The notes: generated by a model from the sequence alone, not told the origin. A stretch of DNA of 64,000 nucleotides from Thalassorhabdomicrobium marinisediminis (GCF_003072065.1 NZ_QCYG01000003.1:310001-374000), one strand, 5' to 3'. Shown: positions 27,903 to 37,665, counted from the stretch's first letter. Translations and numbers: made by a program.

Positions 27903-28085
27903 CCGCGAGGTGCGTGCGCAGCTGGTCGTGGCTGTCGTGTTGGAAGCGTTTGACGGTCGCCTCCTTGATCGTCCGGTTCATCCGTTCGACCTGACCATTC
28001 GTCTAGGGGTGGTTCGCCTTGGTCAGTCGGTACTCAATCCCATTTGCCTCGCAGATCATGATACGACTCTGGACCTCAAAATCAC
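27903..28085 (-). pseudogene. IS481-family transposase remnant (C-terminal DDE region)
   Basis: The minus strand reads ICEANGIEYRLTKANHP-stop-TNGQVERMNRTIKEATVKRF and then HDSHDQLRTHLAD. This is the well-known IS481 integrase-core block NHPWTNGQVERMNRTIK, with Trp changed to a TAG stop. Only this part is present, and it directly abuts the LysR fragment. Its insertion may have cut the LysR gene before the rest was lost. Confidence 0.7.
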
Positions 28086-28170
28086 ATATTAAACTATGTC
28101 ACATAATCCATGTTGCTCGTCTGAACCGGCCGTTAAGTTACACGCCTCGCGGAACCGCTAACGCCCAAAG

Positions 28171-29100
28171 CTATTGCGCGTGCAGGATACCTGTCCAGAG
28201 CTGTTCCAGCGTGCGGCGCTGTTCCGCGCGCAGTCGGTATAGGCGCACCTCGACCTCGAACGTCCATTCCGACGCACCGGCAAGCACCAGCGTTCCGCGG
28301 TCCAGATCCGCACGCACCAGTTGTTCCGGCAACCAGCACACACCCCGCCCAAGCAGCGCAAGCTCACGCAGACCTGAACAAATGGCGCTGCGATGCACAA
28401 TCTGGCGATCAAGCCCGGGGTGGTCGTAGAAAATCCGCTGCAGCACGGTTCCGAAGAACGACGCTGTGCCATAGTCGAGATAGGGAACCTGCATGCGCGA
28501 GGCGACCGCGAGATCGAGAATCCCCTCCCCCGCGCACCGGCCCTTCCCTTCCAGGTTCAATTCTGGCGCGGCCACAGGCAACACCCGGTCGCGCCCCATC
28601 ACGTGCCAACTGAACAGCTCGGGGTCCAGCAAGAGCGGCACGAAGGGATGCGCATAGGTCAGGAAAAAGTCGGTCTCACCTTCGGCCAGCGTTGCCAGAT
28701 TGGCTTCGATCCCCCCTTGATCGGGCATGACTTCGCTTCTGATGTCGCGCTGGATCAGACGCATCTGGTCAAGGCAGGCCGGAAGCGCAGTCAGCGCCAA
28801 CGTATGCAAGGCCGCAATTCGGACGAAACTATCCGCGTCCGAGGCATCGGGGTGCAGCAACTGGCGCGCACCGTAGACCGAACGGATCATCTCTTGCGCC
28901 ATCGGCAGGAAGGTGCGCCCCTCCGCGGTGAGTTCGGATGGCAGGCTGGAGCGGTTGACAAGCGTCGTATTCAACCAAGCTTCAAGCTGCTTGATCCGGC
29001 GCGAAAAGGCCGATTGCGTTACGCCGCGTGCATCGGCGGCGCGAGAAAAGCTCGCGGTATGTGCCAACATCACAAAGTCTTCCAACCATTTCAATTCCAT
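28171..29100 (-). CDS. LysR family transcriptional regulator of the D-peptide island
   Basis: The ATG at 29100 gives 309 residues. The N-terminal winged helix reads LKWLEDFVMLAHTASFSRAA then QSAFSRRIKQLEAWLNTTLVNR. The C-terminal effector domain contains GRGVCWLPEQLVRADL. It is divergent from the D-amino-acid transaminase gene with about 150 bases between, so it very likely controls the transaminase/peptidase genes and perhaps the transporter. An upstream in-frame start adds 12 residues without benefit. It is the first intact gene after the scrapyard of fragments at 25-28 kb. Confidence 0.9.
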   Translation of the reverse strand: MELKWLEDFVMLAHTASFSRAADARGVTQSAFSRRIKQLEAWLNTTLVNRSSLPSELTAEGRTFLPMAQEMIRSVYGARQLLHPDASDADSFVRIAALHTLALTALPACLDQMRLIQRDIRSEVMPDQGGIEANLATLAEGETDFFLTYAHPFVPLLLDPELFSWHVMGRDRVLPVAAPELNLEGKGRCAGEGILDLAVASRMQVPYLDYGTASFFGTVLQRIFYDHPGLDRQIVHRSAICSGLRELALLGRGVCWLPEQLVRADLDRGTLVLAGASEWTFEVEVRLYRLRAEQRRTLEQLWTGILHAQ

Positions 29101-29210
29101 GAAAGCTGACTTTCGTTGTCTGGGAACCTGCCGCACGTGGCCAAATCGGGTTATGCAATTTTTGACTGATCCGCGCGAAAACCAGCATTGGCCGTTTGTG
29201 CATGCGCTCT

Positions 29211-29226
29211 CTATGCTTTGACATAG
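29211..29226. promoter_or_regulatory. Inverted repeat in front of the D-amino-acid transaminase gene
   Basis: CTATG-CTTTGA-CATAG lies 26 to 41 bases before the transaminase ATG in the divergent region with the LysR gene. It is a candidate LysR-contact site. Confidence 0.35.
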
Positions 29227-29251
29227 AAATCCTCAAGCACAGGCGAGCACT

Positions 29252-30145
29252 ATGCGGACCATCTATGTAAATCGCGCCTATCTGCCGGAAAAATCGGCAC
29301 AAATCCCGGTCATGGATCGCGGTTTTCTGTTTGGTGACGCGATCTATGAAGTCACCGCGATGATCGACGGGCGGCTGATCGACAATGACCTGCATCTGGC
29401 CCGGCTTGAGCGATCCCTCAAGGAAATGGGCATCGCCCAGCCCTGCAGTTGCGATGAACTCCGCGAGATCCAGCACGAACTGGCCCGACGCAATGACATG
29501 CGCGACGGCACGATCTATATCCAGATCTCGCGCGGCACTGCTGAGCGGAACTTCACCTTCAACGCGGACATGGAGCCAAATATCGTCGCCTTCACGCAAT
29601 CCAAGGTCCTCCACGGAACAGCGGCGCAAGAACGCGGCGTTTCGGTTGATCTGATCGCAGACCCGCGATGGGCGCGGCGGGACATTAAGACGGTGCAACT
29701 TTTGGGTCAGGCACTGGCGAAACAGGAGGCGCAAAGCGCAGGGTTTGACGATGTCTGGATGCATCAGGACGGCCTTATCACCGAAGGCGCGTCGAACACC
29801 GCCTTCATCGTGACAAAGGACAACGTGCTGCTCACCCGGCCGAACAGTCACGCCACCCTGCCCGGCTGCACCCGCCGGGCGGTCGAGCGGCTGGTAGCGG
29901 CGCAGCCTGACGTACAGTTTGAAGAACGGGCTTTCACACCGCAGGACGCCGTCGCAGCCTCAGAAGCCTTTCTGACCAGCGCGTCCAGTTTTGTCACCCC
30001 GGTCATTCGCATCGCCGATCAGGTGATCGGTAACGGTCAGCCGGGCCCGGTGACCCGCAGCCTGCAGGCGCTGTATCTACAAGCCGCGCGCGAAAGCCGC
30101 GAGATTGTCGACTTCAACAAGCCGGCAGCGAGGGTCAGCGCATGA
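29252..30145 (+). CDS. D-amino-acid transaminase (class IV aminotransferase)
   Basis: A 297-residue PLP enzyme. PLP-lysine is K146 in RRDIKTVQLLGQALAKQEA, which matches the D-alanine aminotransferase pattern DIKSLNLL. Other class IV features are MDRGFLFGDAIYEVTA near residue 21 and the phosphate-binding loop EGASNTAFIV near 185. It interconverts D-amino acids and 2-oxoacids in the cytoplasm. Its stop overlaps the start of the P1 peptidase gene (ATGA), so release and deamination of D-residues are coupled in one operon. Branched-chain transaminase is less likely given the LLG..LAKQEA sequence. Confidence 0.85.
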   Translation: MRTIYVNRAYLPEKSAQIPVMDRGFLFGDAIYEVTAMIDGRLIDNDLHLARLERSLKEMGIAQPCSCDELREIQHELARRNDMRDGTIYIQISRGTAERNFTFNADMEPNIVAFTQSKVLHGTAAQERGVSVDLIADPRWARRDIKTVQLLGQALAKQEAQSAGFDDVWMHQDGLITEGASNTAFIVTKDNVLLTRPNSHATLPGCTRRAVERLVAAQPDVQFEERAFTPQDAVAASEAFLTSASSFVTPVIRIADQVIGNGQPGPVTRSLQALYLQAARESREIVDFNKPAARVSA

Positions 30146-31170
30146 CAGGTCGCGCGCGGGAGTTTGGTCTGCGCTCCGGCATCCTCCCTGTCGGTGCGCG
30201 CAACATGATCACCGACGTGCCGGGCGTCCGGGTCGGACAGGTCACCCTGACAGGGCACGGGATAAACACCGGCGTCACAGCCATCGTGCCCGCTTCGGGC
30301 AACCTGTTCACCTCAAAACTTGTGGCCGGGGCAAGCGTCATCAACGGCTTTGGCAAAAGCGTCGGGTTGGTGCAGTTGGGCGAGCTTGGCACGCTCGAGA
30401 CGCCGATCGTTCTGACCAACACCTTCAGCGTTGGCCCCTGCAGCACCGCACTGATCCGCCGTGCCATCGGCGAGACCCCGGAAATCGGACGTGAGACCTC
30501 GACGGTCAACCCGGTGGTCGGCGAATGCAACGATGGGGCGCTGTCGGATATTCAGGCCATGGCCGTGACCGAAGCCCACGTCTTCCAAGCGATTGAGCAG
30601 GCTTCGTTGCATGTCGATGAGGGGTCCGTCGGTGCGGGCACGGGTATGAGTTGTTTCGGCTTCAAAGGCGGCGTCGGCACGGCCTCGCGCAAGATCGAGA
30701 TCGACGGCAAAATCTGCCACCTCGGGGCACTGGTGGTTGCCAACTTCGGACGGGCGGGCGATCTTGTCCTGCCCGACGGGCGGAACGCGGCCCCCGGGGC
30801 ACAATCCGAACCGGAAAAGGGATCGATCATGGTGGTCCTTGCGACGGATGTGCCTTTGGATGGTGGGCAAATGAACCGCATCTGTCGCCGTGCAGGCGCG
30901 GGAATAGCACGGCTTGGTGCGTTTTGGGGCAATGGGTCGGGCGATATTGTTTTGGGCTTCACCACGGCCAACCGGATTGCCCATGCGCCGGACGCGGACA
31001 GCGCGCCGCTTCAGCGTTTGGGCGACCATCGGATCGACGACCTGTTCCGCGCTGCAGCCGAGACCACGCAAGAAGCAATCCTGAACGCCCTGTGCATGGC
31101 AACCGCCGTCAAGGGGCGCGGTGGCGCCACCCGTCCGCTTCTGTCGGACTGGCTGCGATCCGCAAACTGA
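30142..31170 (+). CDS. P1 family peptidase (DmpA/BapA-type aminopeptidase)
   Basis: A 342-residue Ntn-type hydrolase. The self-cleavage site is the Gly-Ser in EKGSIMVVLATDVPL (Ser about 228), which becomes the N-terminal nucleophile of the small subunit, as in DmpA (GSIIVV). The large subunit has DVPGVRVGQVTL and CFGFKGGVGTASR. Family members remove N-terminal D-Ala, L-residues or beta-amino acids from small peptides. The gene has no signal peptide, so it is cytoplasmic. It is coupled to the D-amino-acid transaminase gene, which favours D-residue or beta-residue substrates. Confidence 0.88.
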   Translation: MTGRAREFGLRSGILPVGARNMITDVPGVRVGQVTLTGHGINTGVTAIVPASGNLFTSKLVAGASVINGFGKSVGLVQLGELGTLETPIVLTNTFSVGPCSTALIRRAIGETPEIGRETSTVNPVVGECNDGALSDIQAMAVTEAHVFQAIEQASLHVDEGSVGAGTGMSCFGFKGGVGTASRKIEIDGKICHLGALVVANFGRAGDLVLPDGRNAAPGAQSEPEKGSIMVVLATDVPLDGGQMNRICRRAGAGIARLGAFWGNGSGDIVLGFTTANRIAHAPDADSAPLQRLGDHRIDDLFRAAAETTQEAILNALCMATAVKGRGGATRPLLSDWLRSAN

Positions 31171-31227
31171 CCCCGCGCCCCCGCTAAGTAGGGCAACCCG
31201 CCGGGCCCCACGCATAGGCCCGAAGTG

Positions 31228-32265
31228 TCAGCCGCCCCAGGTCTGCTGCAAAACCCGCAGCCAATTGCCGTGGGCGATCTTCTCGACTTCGCCGTCGTGA
31301 TACCCGTCGGCCTTCAGCGCTGCGATCAGCTTGGGCAAGTCACGCACGTCGCGCATGGCGTCGGGAATGCGCGTGCCGTCGAAGTCGGACCCGAAGGCCA
31401 CGTGGTCGATACCGATGCGGTCGACGATGTAGTTGACGTGCCGCGTCAGCATCGAAAGCTCCATCCCGACGTCGCGTTCACCTTCGGGGTGGAGGAAGGA
31501 CACACCGAAATTGATCCCGATCAGACCGCCGCTGTCGCGGATTGCGTCAAGCTGGCGGTCCGTGGCGTTGCGACTATGACTGCAAATCGCATGGACGTTT
31601 GAATGCGACACCACCAGCGGCGCATCGGACAGCTTCGCCACATCCCAGAACCCCGCTTCATTCAGGTGGGACAGATCGATCATGATGCCCAACTCGTTGC
31701 AGCTGCGCACGAGAGCTTTGCCAAAGCTCGACAGGCCGGGGCCGATATCGGGTGAGGACGGATACCGGAACGGAACGCCGAACGCGAAGACGTTGGGCCG
31801 CGACCAGACGGGCCCGAGCGTGCGCAGCCCCATGTTGTAGAGCGCATAGAGCAGATCCAGATCCGCCGTAATCGCCTCGGCCCCTTCAAGGTGCATCACC
31901 CCGGCAAAACTGCTTTCCGCGAAAGCGTTCCGAATGTCCTTGACGGTGCGACAAATGCTGAAAGCGCCCTCGGCCTCTCGCTCAATCCGGGCCAGCAAGC
32001 CGGCTTGCGCCATGGTGACATCCAGTGCCTCATCCCGTGTCGGCGTGGGAAAATTACCATTGTCGTCCAGAACCCGTTCAGACGGCACGTAGAGGGCGCA
32101 GAGGCCACCGCCAAGCCGGCCTTCGCGAGCGCGGGGAAGGTCGATGTGCCCGTCCCCGTCCCCCGAGACAAACCGCCCGACCGCATCACGTTGGCCGGAT
32201 TTCCAGAGGCGCAGAAGCGCGTCGTTGTGTCCGTCAAAGACAAGGGGGGCGGCAGCATTGGACAT
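31228..32265 (-). CDS. Membrane dipeptidase-type M19 metallopeptidase
   Basis: A 345-residue zinc hydrolase. Metal ligands are seen in FDGHNDALLRL (His and Asp near residue 12), the bridging Glu of MHLEGAEAI near 125, and histidines in VVSHSNVHAICSHSRN. The tail AFGSDFDGTRIPDAM is diagnostic. There is no signal peptide or membrane segment. M19 enzymes split dipeptides and tolerate a D-residue at the C-terminal position. It is convergent with the P1 peptidase gene and divergent from the transporter genes, fitting hydrolysis of imported dipeptides. Confidence 0.9.
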   Translation of the reverse strand: MSNAAAPLVFDGHNDALLRLWKSGQRDAVGRFVSGDGDGHIDLPRAREGRLGGGLCALYVPSERVLDDNGNFPTPTRDEALDVTMAQAGLLARIEREAEGAFSICRTVKDIRNAFAESSFAGVMHLEGAEAITADLDLLYALYNMGLRTLGPVWSRPNVFAFGVPFRYPSSPDIGPGLSSFGKALVRSCNELGIMIDLSHLNEAGFWDVAKLSDAPLVVSHSNVHAICSHSRNATDRQLDAIRDSGGLIGINFGVSFLHPEGERDVGMELSMLTRHVNYIVDRIGIDHVAFGSDFDGTRIPDAMRDVRDLPKLIAALKADGYHDGEVEKIAHGNWLRVLQQTWGG

Positions 32266-32540
32266 GAACTCTCCTGTAGGGCCGGATGCCCCCCTGTCCT
32301 ACCGACTAGAAAACAGTTAACGCAAGGGCGACAGAAAGTTCGTCAGGGCGGCACGCACGCGGTAAGTATCTGGTTTCCAAAGACTATGAATTTTTCACAA
32401 CAGGCATGCCGAACTTTACATTGGCTCCCCTGAAAAATCGCATGTTAACGAAGCGTCGCAAGCAGTGGTCCACCCCGTGTGGCGGCCACGGATCGCAAGA
32501 GCGCCTCTTCAGGGCCGGTATTCATCAGGGAAGGTTCAAG

Positions 32541-34145
32541 ATGATCACACGACGCAATTTCCTCGCTTCTACAGCAGCGGCCATTCCGGCTGTAAGCTAT
32601 CTTTCCATGGCCCAGCAGGCTTTTGCCGACACGCCCAAGAACCTTCTCGTGGTGGCCCAACAACTCGACAACATGACGACGCTTGATCCGCACGTCAGCT
32701 TCGAAGCGACCGGTTCGGAAATCATCGGCAACATGTATCAGCAACTGGTCAGCCCGAACCCCGAGAACCCCGACGTGGTCGACGCGGATGTGGCGGAAAG
32801 CTGGGAAGCTTCCGACGACGATAAGATGTTCACGTTCAAGATCCGCGACGGCATCAAGTTCTCCTCGGGCAATGAGTTGACCGCTGAGGACGCTGCATGG
32901 TCCCTGCGTCGGACCGTCAAGCTCAACAAATCGCCGGCCTTCATCATCAGCCAGTTCGGCTTCACCCCCGAAAACGTGGACGAGATGATCCAGGCAACCG
33001 ATCCCCGCACGCTGGTCATCAAGACCGCCGAGCCGACGTCGATCGGCTTCCTTGTTTACTGTCTCTCCGCGAACATCGGCTGCGTGGCCGACAAGCAGAC
33101 CGTGATGGCGAACGAAGTCGACGGCGACATGGGGTCGGCATGGCTCGACAAGAATTCCGCCGGTTCGGCAACCTTCATGCTGAACACCTGGCGCCCGTCG
33201 GATGCGGTCGTGCTGACTGTCAACCCGCACGCTGGCTACGAGGGCCCGATCGAGCGCGTCATGCTGCGCCACATCGTCGATCCGGCATCGCAGATGCTGA
33301 TGCTGACGAAGGGTGACATCGACATCGCGCGCAACCTGACGGCCGAACAGTTGGAAAGTGTCAAATCCGACGACTCGATTAAGCTCCTGCGCAAGCAGCA
33401 GGCCTCGATCATGCAGCTGTCGATGAACGTCTCGCACGATAAGCTGTCGGACCCCAAGGTTTGGGAAGCTGTCAAGTGGGCGATTGATTACCAAGGGATC
33501 AAGGACAACATCCTCGGCGACACCTATGAAGTGCACCAGTCCTTCGTGCCCAATGGCCTGCCCGGTGCCCTGAATGACACGATCTTCACACAGGACATCG
33601 ACAAGGCGAAATCGCTGCTGGCCGAAGCCGGATACCCGGACGGGTTCGAAATCGAACTGGATCATTATTCGGCGCAACCCTACCCCGACATCGCGCAGGC
33701 CGTGCAGGCGAACCTTGCCGAGGTCGGCATCAAGGCCAAGTTGATCTCGGGCGAGAACCGTCAGGTTCTGACCAAGATGCGGGCCCGACAGCACCAGATG
33801 ATCATCTCGGCCTGGGGAACCGACTATTTTGACCCCAATGCCAACGCGGACCCCTATATCATCAACAAGGACAACAGTGACGATGCCACGAGCAAGCCGT
33901 TTGTCTGGCGCTCACACTTCCAGGATGATGAGCTGATCGCCATGGCCGAGGACGCCCGGGACGAGAAGGATCCAGCCGCGCGCATCGAGAAGTACCTTGA
34001 GCTACAGAAGAAGTTCGTACACGCCTCGCCCTTCGCAATCATGTTCCAGAAGACGGCGACGGTCGCCATGCGCGACAATATCGACGGTGTTATTCTGGCA
34101 CCTTTGCCCAGCAACAACTCCTACGAAGAAGTCACCAAGACGTGA
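32541..34145 (+). CDS. Peptide ABC transporter substrate-binding protein (SBP_bac_5)
   Basis: Starts at ATG 32541 (GGGAAGG behind it) and encodes 534 residues. The N-terminus (MITRRNFLASTAAAIPAVSYL) is a Tat-type signal ending in AFA-DT. The body has the DppA/OppA pattern with DPHVSFEATGSEI near the ligand site, VAESWEASDDDKMFTFKIRDGIKFSSG and AVKWAIDYQGI. It captures small peptides in the periplasm. The following permease begins with a GTG overlapping its stop codon. The upstream frame is open for 45 more codons but lacks a signal. Confidence 0.92.
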   Translation: MITRRNFLASTAAAIPAVSYLSMAQQAFADTPKNLLVVAQQLDNMTTLDPHVSFEATGSEIIGNMYQQLVSPNPENPDVVDADVAESWEASDDDKMFTFKIRDGIKFSSGNELTAEDAAWSLRRTVKLNKSPAFIISQFGFTPENVDEMIQATDPRTLVIKTAEPTSIGFLVYCLSANIGCVADKQTVMANEVDGDMGSAWLDKNSAGSATFMLNTWRPSDAVVLTVNPHAGYEGPIERVMLRHIVDPASQMLMLTKGDIDIARNLTAEQLESVKSDDSIKLLRKQQASIMQLSMNVSHDKLSDPKVWEAVKWAIDYQGIKDNILGDTYEVHQSFVPNGLPGALNDTIFTQDIDKAKSLLAEAGYPDGFEIELDHYSAQPYPDIAQAVQANLAEVGIKAKLISGENRQVLTKMRARQHQMIISAWGTDYFDPNANADPYIINKDNSDDATSKPFVWRSHFQDDELIAMAEDARDEKDPAARIEKYLELQKKFVHASPFAIMFQKTATVAMRDNIDGVILAPLPSNNSYEEVTKT

Positions 34146-35155
34146 ATCGCAAAGTAAAGTCTTTCGCCGCCACGCTCGGCAGCGTCCTTGTGACGCTGTT
34201 CGGGCTGTCGGTGATCACCTTCATGATCGGTCGGGTCATGCCGGTCGATCCTGTTCTGGCTGCGGTCGGCGACAACGCACCGGCCGATGTCGTCGCCGCG
34301 GCTCGGGCAGAGATGGGCTTGGATGATCCACTGATCGTGCAATACTGGTCCTATATCAGCAACGTGCTACAGGGCGATTTCGGCCGCTCGGTTCTGACCC
34401 GCAATCCGGTCATCAGTGACATCGCCCATTATTTCCCCGCCACGCTCGAGATGGCGACGCTGGCCCTGCTCATCGCCACGCTTCTGGGAGTGCCGGCCGG
34501 GATCATTTCAGCCGTGAAGCAGGGCTCACTGACGGATCAGATCATCCGCGTTGTCTGTATCGCGGGCCATTCCGTTCCGGTGTTCGTCCTCGCCCTTCTG
34601 GGCTTGCTGATCTTCTACGTGGGGCTTGACCTTGTGCCCGGCCCGGGACGACAGGGCGTGATTTACGACGGGATGGTTCCGTCGGTCACCGGCCTCTTGT
34701 TGGTGGACAGCCTTTTGGCCGGGGACATGGGCGCGTTCTGGGACGCGGTGCATCATCTGACGCTCCCGGTGCTGATCCTCGCTTATTTTTCAATGGCCTA
34801 TATCACCCGCATGACACGGGCCTTCATGCTCGACGCGCTTAAGGGAGAGTTCATCATTTCGGCACGCGCCAAGGGGCTGTCTGGCTGGTCTGTCGTGATG
34901 GGCCACGCCTTTCCCAATGTGGCCGTGCAACTGATCACCGTCCTGGCGCTGACCTATGCGGGTCTGCTGGAAGGTGCGGTGATCACCGAAACCGTCTTCG
35001 CCTGGCCCGGACTGGGCCAATATCTGACGACGGCACTGATGAACGGCGACATGAACCCCGTCGTCGGCACCACTCTTATCATCGGTGCGGTTTATGTCGG
35101 GCTCAACCTGCTGGCCGACATCCTCTACCGCGTGTTCGACCCACGTGTAGCATAA
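34142..35155 (+). CDS. Dipeptide-type ABC permease (DppB-like)
   Basis: A 337-residue permease starting at GTG 34142, overlapping the binding-protein stop. The family opening LGSVLVTLFGLSVITFMIGRVMPVDPV is followed by the long periplasmic loop and about five more membrane segments. The coupling loop is MTRAFMLDALKGEFIISARAKGLSG near residue 220. It pairs with the DppC-like protein encoded next. The peptide specificity cannot be told from the permease. Confidence 0.92.
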   Translation: MNRKVKSFAATLGSVLVTLFGLSVITFMIGRVMPVDPVLAAVGDNAPADVVAAARAEMGLDDPLIVQYWSYISNVLQGDFGRSVLTRNPVISDIAHYFPATLEMATLALLIATLLGVPAGIISAVKQGSLTDQIIRVVCIAGHSVPVFVLALLGLLIFYVGLDLVPGPGRQGVIYDGMVPSVTGLLLVDSLLAGDMGAFWDAVHHLTLPVLILAYFSMAYITRMTRAFMLDALKGEFIISARAKGLSGWSVVMGHAFPNVAVQLITVLALTYAGLLEGAVITETVFAWPGLGQYLTTALMNGDMNPVVGTTLIIGAVYVGLNLLADILYRVFDPRVA

Positions 35156-35165
35156 GGGCATCACC

Positions 35166-36065
35166 ATGCTTGCAGACTTCCGAGCCTGGGCGCTCGACGA
35201 TTTGGCCACTTCACGACGACAGGCCGCCTGGGGCCGGCGCTACCGCATTTGGTTGGCGCTCAAGGCAAACCCGCTGGCGATGATCGGTCTCTTTATCATC
35301 GTCCTGTGCGTCCTGCTGGCCTTTCTGGCCCCGCTTCTTGCACCCTACGATCCGGCCATCCAGGACCTTGAGAACCGCTTGGCGCGCCCCTCGGCGGACC
35401 ATCTTCTGGGGACCGATGAGTTGGGCCGGGATATTCTGTCTCGCCTTCTTTACGGGGGCCGCATCACGCTCGGCATCGTTGTGGCCGTCGTCGTCATGGT
35501 GGCGCCTGTGGGCCTCGCGGTGGGGACCATCGCCGGCTATTTCGGAGGCTGGGTCGACAAGACCCTGATGCGCCTGACAGATGTGTTCCTGGCCTTTCCC
35601 CGGTTGATCCTTGCCTTGGCCTTCGTCGCAGCGCTCAACCCCGGTGTGCAATCGGCCATTCTTGCCATTGCCCTGACCGCCTGGCCCCCCTATGCCCGCA
35701 TTGCCCGCGCCGAGACCCTGACCGTGCGCAATTCGGAGTTCATCGAGGCCGTGGCCATGACCGGCGCATCCCCGTGGAGGATCATCTTGCGCCACGTGGC
35801 ACCGCTTTGCGTGCCATCTTTGGTCGTCCGGGTCACGCTCGACATGGCATCCATCATCATCACTGCCGCAAGCCTTGGCTTTCTTGGCATGGGGGCGCAG
35901 CCACCATCCCCGGAATGGGGCGCCATGATCGCAACGGCCAAACGGTTCATTCTTGATCAATGGTGGGTGGCCCTGTCTCCCTGCATCGCCATTCTTCTCG
36001 TATCGCTTGCGTTTAACTTCCTTGGCGACGGTCTGCGCGACGTGCTCGACCCGAAACAGGATTAA
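35166..36065 (+). CDS. Dipeptide-type ABC permease (DppC-like)
   Basis: A 299-residue inner-membrane protein with the DppC N-terminal signature (LKANPLAMIGLFIIVLCVLLAFLAPL) and HLLGTDELGRDILSRLLYGGRITLGI. The EAA loop is RAETLTVRNSEFIEAVAMTGASPWRI near residue 185. It begins ten bases after the DppB-like gene and is followed at nine bases by the first ATPase. Confidence 0.92.
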   Translation: MLADFRAWALDDLATSRRQAAWGRRYRIWLALKANPLAMIGLFIIVLCVLLAFLAPLLAPYDPAIQDLENRLARPSADHLLGTDELGRDILSRLLYGGRITLGIVVAVVVMVAPVGLAVGTIAGYFGGWVDKTLMRLTDVFLAFPRLILALAFVAALNPGVQSAILAIALTAWPPYARIARAETLTVRNSEFIEAVAMTGASPWRIILRHVAPLCVPSLVVRVTLDMASIIITAASLGFLGMGAQPPSPEWGAMIATAKRFILDQWWVALSPCIAILLVSLAFNFLGDGLRDVLDPKQD

Positions 36066-36073
36066 GAGATTAT

Positions 36074-36916
36074 ATGCTGGTAGATATCGAAAACCTGCGC
36101 ATCACGTTCGAGAACAACGGCAAACGGTTCGAGGCCGTGAGCGGTGTGTCCTTCAAGCTGGAAGCACGTCAAAAACTGGCGATCGTGGGCGAATCCGGTT
36201 CCGGAAAATCGATCACCGCGCGTGCGCTGATGCGCCTCTTGCCCGCCCAAGCGCAGGTCACAGCCGATCGGATGCTATTCGACGGGATCGACATCCTGTC
36301 CCAGTCCGAACGCGAAATGCGCAAGCTGCGGGGGGGACGGGCCGGCTTCATCCTTCAGGATCCGAAATATTCGCTCAACCCCGTCAAGACCATCGGCAAC
36401 CAGATCGCGGAAGCCTGGCTGACCCACAACAAGGGCAGCAAGAAAGAGGCGCGGGACGCAGCGCTTAACTTGCTTGAACAGGTGATGATCCGCGACCCGC
36501 AACTGGTTCTGAACGCCTATCCGCACGAAATCTCCGGCGGCATGGGGCAGCGCGCGATGATCGCGATGATGCTTGCGCCCAACCCCTCTCTGCTGATCGC
36601 GGACGAGCCGACATCGGCACTGGATGCATCGGTTCAGGCCGAAATCCTGCGCCTGATCGACGAGCTTGTCGACACCCGCGACATGGGGCTTTTGCTGATC
36701 AGCCACGACCTGCCGCTGGTTTCGAACTTCTGCGACAAGGTCAGCGTGATGTATATGGGGCAGATCATGGAGGAACTGGCTGCCAAGGATCTGGCGCAAG
36801 CCGCCCACCCCTACACCAAAGGGCTCTTGAACTGCCTGCCCTCTCTCGACGAGCCGCGCGGTGATCTGCCGGTGCTCACCCGTGATCCCCAGTGGCTTGA
36901 GGAGCAGGCACAATGA
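36074..36916 (+). CDS. Dipeptide-type ABC transporter ATPase (DppD-like)
   Basis: A 280-residue ATPase with Walker A GESGSGKSIT, signature ISGGMGQRAMIAMML (GQR in place of the more common RQR), Walker B LLIADEPTSALD, and the C-terminal oligopeptide-binding extension HPYTKGLLNCLPSLDEPRGDLP. The extension lacks the cysteine-rich iron-sulfur motif usual in DppD proteins. It overlaps the DppF-like gene by four bases. Confidence 0.9.
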   Translation: MLVDIENLRITFENNGKRFEAVSGVSFKLEARQKLAIVGESGSGKSITARALMRLLPAQAQVTADRMLFDGIDILSQSEREMRKLRGGRAGFILQDPKYSLNPVKTIGNQIAEAWLTHNKGSKKEARDAALNLLEQVMIRDPQLVLNAYPHEISGGMGQRAMIAMMLAPNPSLLIADEPTSALDASVQAEILRLIDELVDTRDMGLLLISHDLPLVSNFCDKVSVMYMGQIMEELAAKDLAQAAHPYTKGLLNCLPSLDEPRGDLPVLTRDPQWLEEQAQ

Positions 36917-37665
36917 CGAACCCGATGATCGACGTCCAAGATCTGCGCATCGCTTTTGGCCCCAAAGAGGTGGTGAAGGGTGTCACCCTTTCTGTTCCGG
37001 CGGGCGAGAGTTTCGGCATCGTCGGAGAGTCCGGCTCGGGCAAGTCCACGGTCTTGCGTGCACTGGCCGGGCTCAACCAGCACTGGACAGGAGAGATCCG
37101 CTTTGAGGGTGCCCCCGTGGCTAGCAAACGCCCGCGCGCTTTCTTTCGCAAGGTGCAGATGGTCTTTCAGGACCCCTTCGGCAGCTTGCACCCCCGACAG
37201 ACAATCGATCGTATCCTGTCTGAGTTTCTCTCCGTCAACGGTCTGGATGACGTGGACGGGCGCGTTAACCGCGCGTTGGATGCAGTGGCGCTGCCGCAAT
37301 CGGTCCGCTTCCGGTTCCCGCACCAGCTTTCAGGGGGGCAACGTCAACGGGTGGCCATCGCGCGCGCGCTGATTGCCGAACCGAAGGTGCTGCTGCTCGA
37401 TGAGCCGACCTCGGCACTGGATGTGTCGGTGCAGGCTGAGGTTCTCAATTTGCTTGGACGCCTGCGCAAGAGCCACGGCCTGACCTATGTCATGGTCAGC
37501 CACAACATGTCGGTCGTGGCGCACCTTTGCGATCGGCTAGGCGTCATGCAACACGGCGAGATGGTCGAGCAGCTCAGCGTCACGGATTTGCGCGCGCGCC
37601 GTGCCACGCACCCGCATACGCGCGAGTTGGTCGAACTCGGCCAAGCGCTGGCAAGCACCGCATGA
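36913..37665 (+). CDS. Dipeptide-type ABC transporter ATPase (DppF-like)
   Basis: A 250-residue ATPase with Walker A GESGSGKST, QDPFGSLHPRQTI Q-loop, signature LSGGQRQRVAIARAL and Walker B LLLDEPTSALDVSVQAEVLNLL. It is shorter than usual DppF (about 330) because the C-terminal extension is nearly absent, ending ATHPHTRELVELGQAL. It completes the importer with DppD. The DAP-type hydrolase gene follows after 32 bases on the same strand. Confidence 0.9.
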   Translation: MTNPMIDVQDLRIAFGPKEVVKGVTLSVPAGESFGIVGESGSGKSTVLRALAGLNQHWTGEIRFEGAPVASKRPRAFFRKVQMVFQDPFGSLHPRQTIDRILSEFLSVNGLDDVDGRVNRALDAVALPQSVRFRFPHQLSGGQRQRVAIARALIAEPKVLLLDEPTSALDVSVQAEVLNLLGRLRKSHGLTYVMVSHNMSVVAHLCDRLGVMQHGEMVEQLSVTDLRARRATHPHTRELVELGQALASTA

